Shown here: positions 54,530-64,000 of the stretch, in pieces | How positions within the stretch are numbered: the first letter of the stretch is position 1 | How the letters are laid out: each line of letters begins with the position of its first letter | Source: Gambelia wislizenii | Taxonomy: Eukaryota > Chordata > Lepidosauria > Squamata > Crotaphytidae | NCBI GenBank assembly: GCA_030847615.1 | Contig: JAUMIR010000005.1 | Span: 243,636,645 to 243,700,644 of the forward strand | Direction: 5' to 3' | Length of the DNA stretch: 64,000 nt | The notes under the pieces: generated by a model | Seen by the model: only the letters and a program-made list of their open reading frames with translations | Told to the model about the DNA's origin: nothing | Databases searched by the model: none | Program-made: the position numbers and the translations under genes

Positions 54530-55815
54530 CAAACAATGTCTGGGCAACCAACCAAAGGCTGATTACTACACAGCTGATAGCAGAGGCACAGCACAGTCAA
54601 GCTAATTACAGGCAAAGAAATCAAGGCAGCATGAAGTCAGATACTTACTTTACTAGCAAGCAAAACACAAGTCCACAAGCAAAGTCCAATATACAAGGCC
54701 CAGGTATGGCAAACAGAGTTCAGGGTAGTCCAGCAGAATCCAGGTCAGGGAAACAGAGTCAAGGGTCAACAAACACAGTCCAGGTCAAACACAGCAAGCA
54801 GGAACATGACAGGTATTCAGGTAGATCAAATAATCTCCAACAACCCCTGCAGGGCAGTGCTGCATATTTATAGAGCACCAGCTAACACAGCTTCTGCTTA
54901 ACTAATTGCTGCTTCCTATAAATACACTGAGGAGATTATCAGATGGTAAAAATATCCCAAGACAGGGACGACAGGAAATAGCTAAAAGGCTTACCTTTTA
55001 GACGACATTGTCCCTGTCCTGGGATGCTCCCGTTCTGCTCCTGTTCCTCCCCCGCTTCCTCTTATTCACAGAAAAATCCATGAATAAAAAGCCCATTCCA
55101 TTATCTTAATAGAATGATGGACAAGTGAACAGGATCTCCGTTCTGCTCCCAAGATGATGTCGGAATGTGACATCACTGGGAGGTCCATGCCAGAGACTTC
55201 CGGGTGCGATTGGGACGACAAGGTAAGTAAAACACTTTTTTTTCCCCTCCCTGCGTAGCTTTTAATTATTTTAATGTTTTTTTTCTGCTTGGTGAACTGT
55301 TTTGATGTTTGGGGGGTGGTTACAATTTGAATTCCCCCCCCCCCGGCCATTTTCTTGCAAGAATGGCCGGGATATCAGTTCCCAGTTGTAAAAGCAGCCT
55401 CATGATGGCTGCATTTACAACCAGGCAGCGAAGGGAGGGGGAGCCTGTTCCTGCTGTGGAATCAAGGTAGGTGTCTGAAACCTTTTACTTTATTCTGCAG
55501 CAGGAATGTGAGTGGAGCAGGTGTGGGGGTAGCAGGACCGAAATGGGCTATAAGGGCCCATCTGATAATCTCCTGAGACCACCTTAAGCCCTCCTTTTGT
55601 TGTCTCCATCTGTGAAGGTAGGTATAGCTCAGTTGTCTTCTGTATCTGAAGTGGGAGGACCCTCTGCCAGAGCTGGTACTGCGCTGTTGTCTGTGTCTAA
55701 GGTCTGTGGCTCTGGAACATCCTCCTGCTCTGGTTCAGCAGGTCCTGGCATGTCTACTGCTTCAGTCTCTGAGTCAGAGTCCATTTCCAAGTTCTGGAAG
55801 CAGGACATGACATAT
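54530..55815 (-). repeat. Unclassified repeat interrupted by a MITE
   Basis: The left part (to 54926) is rich in GTCCAGGTCA and CAGGTCAGGG text. The right part (from 55578) is rich in CTCTGAGTCAGAGTCC. Both resemble the complement of 3' regions of LTR-type retroelements such as the stretch at 10385-11371. No terminal repeats or protein domains could be shown. Confidence 0.35.
54927..55577. mobile_element. MITE with GAGATTATCAGATG termini, copy 2
   Basis: The left CTGAGGAGATTATCAGATGG and the right end, read on the complement as CTCAGGAGATTATCAGATGG, differ at one of 20 positions. The element is 651 bp, GC-richer than its surroundings and carries no transposase. It is of the same family as 49564-49866. 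Confidence 0.9.
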
Positions 55816-56303
55816 AGCAGATCCAGCTTCTATGAATGTTTTCTGTGAATCAATTTGCATCATTTCTGTGGTCTGATGAAAGCTGTCACCAGGCAGCTTC
55901 ACCCAAGATTTGGCTCATCCCACAATGCCAGTTCTGCTTACTCAAAGTGGACCACCAGGTGACTTGCGTTCCATGCCTGGCCTGGTACTGGTGGACAGAG
56001 CTTCCTTTTATCCATTCCAAGTTTGAAAATACATTGAATGTTTTTCATCCCCCAGACTTCTAACAATTTGCTTTTCCAGACTGAACTGGGGATGGGTTGC
56101 AGTTAATGAGCACCAATTATCCTGAAGGAAACTTTGGAGTAAGAACAACATAGCAGAAGACACTGAAACGGCAGCAGCAGGAGACAGAAAGGTCACAGGA
56201 ATATGAGGGTTATTCTGCATATTATTATAAAGATGCAAACACACATTTGTTACACTGTGTGGGTATGCATGTGTACACACACACGCACACAATTTTAGGA
56301 ACA

Positions 56304-57450
56304 GTGTGATGTAGTGGTAGTGTTGGACTAGGACTCTGCGAGACCACAGTTTGAATCTGTGCTCAGCCATGGAAACCCATTGGATATCCTTGGGCAAGTC
56401 ACATTCTCTCAGTTGTTACCATGCCTTATACACCCCCACTCTATCATATTTCATAATTTGGCAATAATTAGACATTTCACAAGGTCTAGTAAACCAGAGT
56501 GGACCATAGGTGAGGTCAGATGGAGGTCACCAGGACCTAAAGAAGGTGTTGTGAAAAACTATCAAACTATCAGCAGACACACTGAAGATAGGATTAAGCG
56601 AAACCCCTAGTAAACAGAGCCATTGTGGTGGAATGTGCTAATCCCCTCTTGGGCATCCTTGCCAATGAGTCATATCACAAACAAACAAATGACCAGAACA
56701 ACCATTATCCACAGGAAAATGTTCCTTCACACCCTTCCTATCCCACAATATGGAGTTTATCATAAACCCATCAATTCCAATATCTCAGCCATGAACATCA
56801 ATCAGCAGAAACATGTTTTCCTTTGTTTAACAGTGGGAAAACCACCTACACTTTGTTCTAAGTCCAAACACCCCTCCAGGACACAAAATATAGTATAAAT
56901 ATTAGTCCCCAAACAATAGCCATGTGTGCCACAGTTGGACACCATCGCTCTGTCAGATCGCTTTGCCGCCCTTAACTCCAAGTCTGAGTCTCTTCACTGC
57001 ATGGAACTCTACTCTCAAGACTGGTAATTATTACCCCATTTCCTGAATCTATTCCTCTATCCCACCTTTCTGCCTCAAAACTCTATGTTAACCTTGTATG
57101 GTTCTTGTGAGTGCAAGTGTGAATGCTTCTGTGTTATTTTCCAATAAAAAACATTTTATTTTACTTTAACTCAGAGTCTCTGCAGTTAGTACCATTATAC
57201 ATAGGTGTATAACGAAAGTTACCCAACCTCTCACAGCCATTCATTCAAGCTATAATAATTCCCCCAGTTAATAACTAAGATTTGGCGTCACAAGTGTGCT
57301 CCCTATGGACCCCCACGCATTAGGGTAACACAGACTCAGAGAAAGGCAATGGCAAATCACCTCTGAACAAATCTTGCCAAGAAAACTCCATGATAGGATT
57401 GCCTTATGATTGCTATAAGTCAGAAATGACTTGAAGGCACATAACAGCAA
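56304..57450 (+). mobile_element. Sauria-type SINE split by a solo LTR
   Basis: The left part (56304-56413) runs from CAGTGTGATGTAGTGGTAGT to GGGCAAGTCACATTCTCTCAG. The right part (57331-57450) resumes with ACTCAGAGAAAGGCAATGGC and ends GACTTGAAGGCACATAACAG. Joined across the LTR, the two form one normal SINE. The LTR at 56414-57330 therefore inserted into it. Confidence 0.88.
56414..57330 (+). mobile_element. Solo LTR, copy 2 of the TGTTACC family
   Basis: It is 917 bp long, starts TGTTACCATGCCTTATACAC and ends TAGGGTAACA, with inverted TGTTACC/GGTAACA ends. The flanking CAGT (56410) and CAGA (57331) are a 4-bp duplication with one change. A TATA-like AGTATAAATATT lies near 56891, AATAAA at 57143, then ACCATTATACATAGGTG as in the other copies. 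The precise integration inside a SINE confirms the ends. Confidence 0.9.
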
Positions 57451-57510
57451 TACACAATATATGTACTTGTTATACCTATATACTTACATATACACATGTG
57501 TTTGCAGATA

Positions 57511-57748
57511 CAGTTGCCCCTCCACATTCGCGACTTTCACATTTGGTTTCGATTATTCGCGGAAAGCCTCCTGCCCGCCCGCTCTCCATTCCAGTCCCTT
57601 CCCAAGGCAGCGACGGGCTTCTCACAAAGCCCGTTGCTGCCTTGGGAAGAGGGGGTAGAAAGCTTCCCGCCCACCCGCTCATTCCTTATTCATGGTTTTT
57701 TCACATTCGCGGGGGTTGTCTGCCCCTAAGAATGTGAAGGGATGACTG
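57511..57748. mobile_element. Tigger-like MITE, TA-flanked
   Basis: CAGTTGCCCCTCCACATTCG at the left is mirrored by GAATGTGAAGGGATGACTG at the right. Both are flanked by TA (57509-57510, 57749-57750). The interior has CpG-rich blocks in inverted arrangement (GGCAGCGACGGGCTTCTCAC, AAGCCCGTTGCTGCCTTGGG). Confidence 0.87.
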
Positions 57749-57761
57749 TATATACCTATCT

Positions 57762-58055
57762 CCCTCTCTCTGGCTTTTCTTCGCAAACGAAGATTCAGGA
57801 AGGACTCATCCCGCGCTTTCTGTAAGTGTGCTGATGACTAAAAAGGCCAATCTGAGATAGACAACTCCGGTTGCAGAAAACACAGCAGAAGGTCTCCTTG
57901 AGTGATGTTTTTGGGTTGTGATTCTTTCTGCGTTGTCATTTCTCTTCAAGACTTGTTTGGCGTGAGTTCTCAAATAAGGCTGCAGCATTGTGGATTGTGC
58001 ATCTCCATGCCTCCCGATGCGAGGCCAGGGCGGACCACTGTTGGTGATCAATATC
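57762..58055 (-). mobile_element. GA-tailed LINE 3' region, copy 5
   Basis: The complement of copies 1 and 3: CTCTGGCTTTTCTTCGCAAA, GACTCATCCCGCGCTTTCTG, then text giving LEEK-type residues, then GGCCAGGGCGGACCACTGTT. It is about 290 bp and 5'-truncated. Confidence 0.82.
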
Positions 58056-58059
58056 ATAT

Positions 58060-58690
58060 ATATGAATAAATATCCATGGGGAGTTGTAACTAATCATAAC
58101 TCTCTATGTGATGCATGTGTTCTCAAACATGAATTTGTTGCATTTACATTTTTGTATTTGTCTGGCTGGAAATCTGTTGCTGTCATACACCTGTGTGAGT
58201 TCCCTTACACATTCAGATATACCGCTTTTGACCATAGTGCAACAGATATATTCAATTCATGGTTGCATAAGTGGAGTTTCACAACTGTAGCCATTTCACA
58301 TGGCCTAAACCCTATTGTTAGTGCCATCTAGAGTGAAGCCATTGAATCAGTTGGATTTACCTGTGTGTTGACTCACCATTCAATAATTGATTCAATGGGT
58401 CTGCTCTAGTCAGGGCTAACCAACAGGATTCCAGCCACACAGTTCCACATTCCTGGATGATGGTCAACTATTGTCAGTACATTCCATTGCCCTTTTTATT
58501 CCTTGGGATTGCAGAAATAGCCACTGTGCATTCCCCATGGCCCAATGGGACAATAAGCAGGCACATGTGCAGAGACACAATTGTGTGCAGGGTAATTGGT
58601 TGCATAATGTTAGCTTCAGCAGAAGTGTGGTGTAGCTCCACCATTTAAGATTTATACTATGTGAGCACTATCTGGGATCTTGGCCTTTGT
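58060..58690. repeat. Dispersed repeat, copy B, with a palindromic insert
   Basis: Shares ordered blocks with 7738-8110 (GTTCCCTTACACATTCAG, CAATGGGACAATAAGCAGG, GGTTGCATAAT, TATGTGAGCAC). Within it, 58296-58437 carries AACCCTATTGTTAGTGCCAT mirrored by TAACCAACAGGATTCC, with CATTGAATCAG and GATTCAATGGGTC as inner arms. Confidence 0.6.
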
Positions 58691-58785
58691 GAATTGTTAA
58701 AACATATAGGTGTCCATCTGAAAAAATGTAATATGTTGCAATCATAGCAAATGAACTTGTGAATGTGAAGTTGAAGGCTTAAATT

Positions 58786-58965
58786 TTCTTTGGTTTTTTT
58801 CTGGGTTGTGAGGCTGTGTTCTGGAATAGTTTCTTTCCGACGTTTCGCCTACATCTGTGGCTGGCATCTGAGAAAGATGCCAGCCACAGATGCAGGCGAA
58901 ACGTCAGAAAGAAACTATTCCAGAACATGGCCTCACAGCCTGGGAAAAAAAACAAGGAAGAACTT
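58786..58965. mobile_element. Penelope-like inverted repeat with hammerhead-like motifs
   Basis: A nearly perfect palindrome of about 180 bp. The left arm CTGGAATAGTTTCTTTCCGA, CGTTTCGCC, ATCTGTGGCTGGCATCT is mirrored by GATGCCAGCCACAGATGCAG, GCGAAACGTC, AAACTATTCCAGAAC. The segment CTGA...GATGCC...GGCGAAACGTC resembles the hammerhead ribozyme core (CTGANGA, stem, GAAAC, GTC) known from the terminal repeats of Penelope-like retroelements. Here the CTGA box is disturbed by an extra base, so activity is doubtful. Confidence 0.6.
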
Positions 58966-59008
58966 GTGAATAATACAGAAGAAATGGAAGGAGAAATAAG
59001 AGGAAGAA

Positions 59009-59808
59009 CAGGACATTATCAGACATGACAAAAAATGCAGGATTACAATGTTACAGTAGCACAAATGGGTCCCGCTATCACACAACATTGTCATCTTCGC
59101 ATGGTTACAGCATGCTCCAGCTGCGAAAAAAGTGTTGCTTCTAATTCATAGAATCATAGAATCATAGAATTGGAGAGTTGGAAGAGACCACGAGGGCCAT
59201 CCAGTCCAACCCCTGCCATGCAGGAAATCTTGATCAAAGCATCCCCGACAGATGGCAATCCAGCCTCTGTTTAAAGACCTCAAAGGAAGGAGACCCCACC
59301 ACGCTCCAAGGGAGTGTGTTCCACTGCCGAACAGCTCTTACTGTCAAAATTCATGAGACAAGCCGTGAATGAATCTTCAATATTGCTTTTTTCATGGTAT
59401 CAAGATTACAGCATGAATGGGCAGTCCTCAGCGAGAAAACTTCCAGGTGAGAATGTGAAAATGAAGCACAGGACATTCTTTTTATGAACTGTCCTGTTTA
59501 GTTTGCACATTTTTAGGTTTGTTTCAGTGCTTGTGTGTTCATTTACTGTACTTTCTTAGTTAAGGTGTTTGGGGAATTTTAAACAAGCTCGCATCTTCTT
59601 GCGAGAACTGCCAAAATCTCACCCATGCTTAATCATGGAAGTAAACTCGCATTCTTAAAGTGCTAGTAGTCGTCATGCGATAATTCTGTGGTGGTTTTTT
59701 CATGCAATTACACCAATGTCCGATTCTAAGTGTAATAATGCCACAATGTTTCTGCTATCCTGATCTGTGGAATTACAACATTTTTCGATGTCCGTCTGAT
59801 AATGTCCT
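59009..59808. mobile_element. MITE-like element with GGACATTATCAGAC termini
   Basis: The left AGGACATTATCAGACATGAC and the right end (complement GAGGACATTATCAGACGGAC) are inverted. The body shares ordered blocks with 30000-30590. A CR1 3' end (59148-59350) is inserted inside. The termini are similar to, but different from, the GAGATTATCAGATG family. Confidence 0.75.
59148..59350 (-). mobile_element. CR1 LINE 3' end nested in a MITE
   Basis: It begins CATAGAATCATAGAATTGGA, continues GGCCATCCAGTCCAACCCCT and CCACCACGCTCCAAGGGAGT and ends near GCTCTTACTGTCAAAA. It is very close in sequence to the copy at 19060-20835, so it belongs to the same young subfamily. Confidence 0.88.
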
Positions 59809-59809
59809 C

Positions 59810-60598
59810 AGAGTGCAGAAAATGAATTTAAAAAGCAAAACCCAATGGGAACTGGGAACTGGAAAACCAAAGAGCTGGAAAGCTAGAACAGAGCAACAAA
59901 GTACAAAAGAAAGCTACTGCTGGAAACAAAGAGAAACGTAATATATGTTGGATCTTGCTGCTGCTTGTTCATGTGACCTGTTGGCAAGAAATGAGCACTT
60001 GTTTCTGGTAATGCGAGTTCATCCCCCATGGGGGAATTATTGCTGTCAATAGAATTGGACAGTTGGAAATTGCTTTGCAGTCCCTTTGCAGGCTCTACGT
60101 CAACACACTGGCAGTACTGTTGTTTCAATGACCTGTAGGTGCTGCTGACACCTCAGCTGGGGGTAACAACAGAACAACTTCTTCTCTTCCCCTATTCACC
60201 CATTTCTTCCAGTGAGGGAGTGATGCTTCCAAGAGGTTTATCAAGGTTGCAAAGCAGCCTCTATTTATAGCAGCAAGCCAAAGTCTCACATACTTGCAAT
60301 GCCAACAGTGATATATTTATTCAGCAGGATCCTGTCACAACATGTACATCAGATTCGGGCAATTAAGAGAGGGAAAATACAAGGACATTCATTCTCTCCT
60401 GCAATGCTTCCATGAGCATCTACCATTTTGCAGAGCGAGGAGCCTGAAAACTTTACACAGCTGGATAAACATCTCAAGCTATGGGCTAAGCAGTTCATTT
60501 TGTGTTTTAATTTGTTTGTAAAGCAGGTGTAGACCATAGTGTGGGGCTCTGCAACCATTAAGCAACATCAGCAACAACAAAGTGGAAAAGCACTTAGG
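59810..60598. other. Intergenic sequence, no recognised gene
   Basis: Nothing with coding potential or repeat identity was recognised here. Confidence 0.5.
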
Positions 60599-60599
60599 G

Positions 60600-60813
60600 G
60601 GCATCTACACAGTAGAAATTATGCAGTTTGACACCACATTAAGTTTTGTAGCTCCATCCTATAGATTCTGGGATTTGTAGTTTTACAAGGTCTTTAGCCT
60701 TCTCTGTCAAAGAGTGCTGGTGCCTCACAACTATGAATCCCAGGATTCTGTAGTATGGAGCCATGGCAGTTAAAGGGGTGTCAAACTGCATTATTTTTAC
60801 AGTGTAGATGCAT
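60600..60813. mobile_element. Palindromic MITE of the GCCATGGCAGTTAAAG group
   Basis: GGCATCTACACAGTAGAAAT and ATGCAGTTTGACACCACATT at the left are mirrored by GGTGTCAAACTGCATTATTT and CAGTGTAGATGCATCC at the right. The central GATTCTGGGATTTGTAGTTT and GAATCCCAGGATTCTG are typical of the group. Confidence 0.82.
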
Positions 60814-61261
60814 CCTTGGTACTGATTTAAGTTCATTTAAATAAGAATTTGTCAAATTTTTACAGATTTCATCATACTCAGTATAGGAAAAACTGGAGAT
60901 TTTTGCAAAGGGCCAAAGTGCTTTTAAAATCTTTGCTTTCAATCATATTAAAGCTCAGTGAGGGTTGGAAAAGTTACTTTTGGGGGCTACAACTCCCAGA
61001 ATCACCTTGCTAATATGCAGACTCCCTGCTTTGTCCTGCCCCAGCCCTGAGCAACTCCTCATATTGGACATCTATATGGCAAGCTGATAAATTATGGTCC
61101 CCTCCGTGGGGTAGGGAGTGTACTTACTGAATTTGGCCAGTACAAAGGCAGGTTAATTTCATTTCAGTGCATCTTTGAAGAATTTCCCTAAATTTACAGG
61201 TATTGTATTCAGGCTGGAAAGAACTTAAGGTTTAAAAATGTGGGACAAAGTGAAACTAAGT

Positions 61262-61494
61262 GTGTATCCAGTTTGATACCACTCTAACCCCTATGGCTGT
61301 ATCCTATGCAGTCCTTGGATCTGTAATCTGGTGACTCAGAATTTGCTGTGAGAGAGCTTAAGCACTGTAGCACAGGGAAATGAACTAGGGAATTCTAAGT
61401 CCCTCACCGAACTACAAATCCTAAAATTCCACAGGATGGAACCATGCGGGTTAATAATATCAAACTGTTGCAATTGTGCAATGTGAATACACCC
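61262..61494. mobile_element. Palindromic MITE, decayed copy
   Basis: GTGTATCCAGTTTGATACCA with CCTATGGCTGTATCCTATGC at the left is mirrored by CCACAGGATGGAACCATGCG and ATATCAAACTG, GTGAATACACC at the right. It belongs to the same group as 60600. Confidence 0.7.
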
Positions 61495-62119
61495 TAAAAG
61501 ATTTTCCTACCTCTGCTTTCATGTTACCTGATTTTTAAAGCCCAGGAGAATTTTCAGCTATGATGGTAGCACCCTGGAATAAACTATGAAACTTCTTCCT
61601 CCAACAAGAGCCAGGGACCTAATGTCTGACCCAGGGAGCTCCCAGAATGCTTGCTGTCTTGGTCACTGAAGAAGGCAAAACGTTCCCTTTTGCTTGCAGA
61701 AATGAGCAATGTCTCTTTTAAGAGGGGGTGCCTGATCTACCTGTTGATGTAGCAGGAGAGATCATACAATTTATTTTCCAGAATCAGCAAAGGGGTCACT
61801 GGCTGTTTGTGGTGATGAAGAAAACTTGGATAACTTGAAGGACTCAAAGGTATATGTAAAAGGAAAAGCATAAAAAAATTAATTCAGCAAATTAAGGCAA
61901 GGTGAAGTGCTTTCTCTTTTTGCATTCTGCCTCTGGCTAGAATAGCAGGAGCACATCATGGCCACAGCACTTTGCATTCATGGCACTTTCCAGGCAATTT
62001 ATGTGATCACAGGTGTAGCAGGAAGCAGGTAGTACAGTCCTCTTGGGACTATGTACCCTTTCTGAATGCAAGTGGGTGAGTGTAGAAATTGGCTGGATTC
62101 AGGTGAGGCATGTGGCAAG
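61495..62119. other. Intergenic sequence, no recognised gene
   Basis: No coding or repeat signal was recognised. Confidence 0.5.
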
Positions 62120-62250
62120 TTAAAAAGGGGGCACGACTCCTGTACCTTTAAGTAGCTGTGCAGAAGGGAGTTTCACCAGGTATAATTTGTCATGCATGCC
62201 CCTGTTGAAACCCCACCTTCTATACAATGAATACATGTACAGGAGCCCTG
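62120..62250. mobile_element. Hairpin MITE, TGTGTAGAAGAGG group, copy 3
   Basis: The outer arms GACTCCTGTAC (62135) and GTACAGGAGCC (62238) are inverted with one difference. The inner arms GTGCAGAAGGGAGTTTCACC and GTTGAAACCCCACCTTCTAT match the group. Confidence 0.65.
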
Positions 62251-62472
62251 TTCTTTTTCATGCAGCTGGCCTAGCCTAGGACCATAATTATGGCAGGCTT
62301 GAACCCAAAGAACCAGACAGAGAGAGAAATCTGGTAAGCATCTTTATGACCTACTTAGGGATTTCCCTTAACTCCCTTTCTCAGTCACGTCCTATTCAAC
62401 TGTTGTTTCACACAGGAGTCAAAACTGAGTTAGTTGATTGACTGGCTGCCAGCTTGGCTGAGATGATATCTT

Positions 62473-62720
62473 GCTGGCAAACTACAGAAAAAGAGATTTC
62501 ACCTAAACATTAGAAAGAACTTCCTGATGGTAAGAGTTGTTCAGCAGTGGAATGCACTGCCTCAGAGTGTGAAGGAATCTCCTTCTTTGGAGATTTTTAA
62601 ATAGAGGCTGGATGGCCATCTGTTGGGAGTGCTTTGATTGGGTATTCCTGCAGAGCAGGGGGTTGGACTAGATGGCCTTTGTGGTCTCTTCCAAAGCTAT
62701 GAGTTTTTGATTCTATGACT
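62473..62720 (+). mobile_element. CR1 LINE 3' end
   Basis: It starts inside FKLQEKRFHLN-type coding text (CTACAGAAAAAGAGATTTCA) and continues to CTTCCTGATGGTAAGAGTTG, GATGGCCATCTGTTGGGAGT and GGTTGGACTAGATGGCCTTT. It is about 250 bp and 5'-truncated. Confidence 0.88.
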
Positions 62721-63652
62721 TTGGTTGCATAGTCAGTTAAGAGGCACCTGGCTTTCTCTCAGTGACTAGTTATTTCACTAAATGGCTACCTCTCCAGATG
62801 GCTTACTCCTTCGTGGCAGCAAAGAAAAATGGGGAACTGTGGGAAATGTAGCATTCTTCTTGCACCCCTGCTTAGTAAGTTTAGGAAATTCCTTGCATGC
62901 TTAAGTTCCTATCTCCCTTCTCATCTCAGGCTATCTTAGCCATTTGGTGCTATGGGGTGACCATTGAGTCATTCATCACATGGCCTCCTAATTTAAATAC
63001 TTTATGATTCTTTGTGTCCCTGCTAGGGGTTTTGCAGCTTCTCCACCAGGCTTTCCTTCCCCTTTCTCCCCTTCCTACTATGCATCTAACCAAGAAGAAG
63101 AGAGATGAGCTCTCACTTACTTACAAACACCTCTTTATCTGAGAAAATATGGATATTACTGCTGTAATACTTAGAAACTTCTGATTTGATTATCTTAACC
63201 TGAAATTCCCAAGATTGGGTGAGTTTTCTACCCTAAACTGTAATCCTCTTAGTTAGTTAAGGACCTAGATTTGTTTTGAATATGTAAATTAAGATTGCTA
63301 ACCTTCAATAAACTTTTGATATGTATTTTTAAGCAACTGGCTTTATTGTTTTTAATTTTGTCTGCTTGAATTTAATGCTGGGTGATTTGGAACACATACA
63401 AATGCAAATTGAGCTTGGTCTGTCTTCCCTAGGCTAAGTCTGCTTACTTAAAAAGAAACTTTTCTTAAGAAGATATTCCTAAAGGGCTTGCTCCCTGGAA
63501 TCTTTAATAAATTTTCAATTTTTATACTCATACACCCCAACAGGAACCCTCTCCACCTGGGTGGCACCTTGCATCACCTTTTCATCTCTCATTAAAGAGA
63601 GGTGCCACAGCTTTAAGACAGCGAGTCAGGGAAGAAATTCCATGCCATGTAT
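62721..63652. other. Intergenic sequence, no recognised gene
   Basis: No coding domain, RNA gene or repeat family was recognised here. Confidence 0.5.
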
Positions 63653-64000
63653 TGTTACTTGCCATGACAACCCCACCCTTCCAATAATTCATCAATTGGC
63701 TATATATCATACATTGGCTTATTTATTGTTACTTCACAAGGTTAGCAGTAGACCCAGACTTCCCTAAAAATAGGGACTAAGGGAAGGTTTGCTCAAAGCC
63801 TAACAAAGAGGTCTTTCCAAATTCCCAAAAGAATTTGGACAGTGAGTTAGGGTGGAAATGTGCTAATTTTCCTGGATGCACCTGGAAGTGAGTCATTCAC
63901 TAATTCAATCAAGTGACCAGAAAACTCTACAAACTGGTTTTCCTTTGCACTCCTCTCCTCAATAATAGAAGGTTGCCTGATGCCCATCAGTCTTAGGAAT
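63653..64000 (+). mobile_element. LTR, copy 4 of the TGTTACC family, cut by the window edge
   Basis: It starts TGTTACTTGCCATGACAACC and follows the LTR at 11372 block by block: AATTCATCAATTGGCTATAT, CATTGGCTTATTTATTG, GTGAGTTAGGGTGGAAATGT and GAGTCATTCACTAATTC. The window ends before the polyadenylation signal, so it may be a solo LTR or the 5' LTR of a longer element. Confidence 0.72.

Overview
The window is typical vertebrate non-coding DNA: AT-leaning, very repeat-rich, almost without long open frames. The repeat mixture points to a squamate reptile, probably a lizard. It holds CR1 and L2 LINEs, BovB/RTE fragments, tRNA-derived SINEs of the Sauria type ending in GGCACACAACAACAA, many palindromic hAT-like MITEs, Tigger-like elements and a Penelope-like inverted repeat. 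The species cannot be named from the sequence alone.

Only one host gene can be supported. It lies on the minus strand and encodes the N-terminal part of a sodium/chloride-dependent neurotransmitter transporter of the SLC6 family, closest to the GABA transporter GAT-1 (SLC6A1). Three coding exons are visible: exon 1 at 16144-16384 (start codon, N-terminal tail, TM1), exon 2 at 8402-8533 (TM2 and first loops) and exon 3 at 4083-4183 (TM3). All have canonical splice sites and matching phases, and together they give 158 codons. The remaining exons lie left of the window. The core is GAT-1-like, but the N-terminal tail differs strongly from the conserved vertebrate GAT-1 tail, so a GAT-1-like paralogue is the likelier identity. 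A probable 5'UTR part of exon 1 reaches about 16481 and carries a tiny upstream ORF.

Region by region: 1-4082 is intron 3 with an L2 LINE tail at the left edge and a 5S-like SINE. 4184-8401 is intron 2, with a hAT-like MITE, a GC-rich duplicated segment, a SINE tail and a CR1 end. 8534-16143 is intron 1, with a SINE, a CpG-rich hAT-like element, a solo LTR, a BovB fragment and a 1.1 kb element with terminal inverted repeats. From 16482 to the right edge there is upstream or intergenic sequence (or 5'UTR intron). It contains two RT-bearing LINEs (CR1 at about 19060-20835, L2 at about 32780-34930), further CR1 copies including an internally deleted one, members of a roughly 0.92 kb LTR family, repeated fragments of a reverse-transcriptase C-terminus with a GA-rich tail, and many MITEs. 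Several insertions are nested and give relative ages.

No rRNA, tRNA or CRISPR array was seen. No operon-like or prokaryotic system is present. The most interesting items are the divergent GAT-1-like paralogue, the LTR family with its nested copy, the internally deleted CR1, the non-CR1 flank shared by two CR1 copies, and the Penelope-like palindrome with hammerhead-like core motifs.
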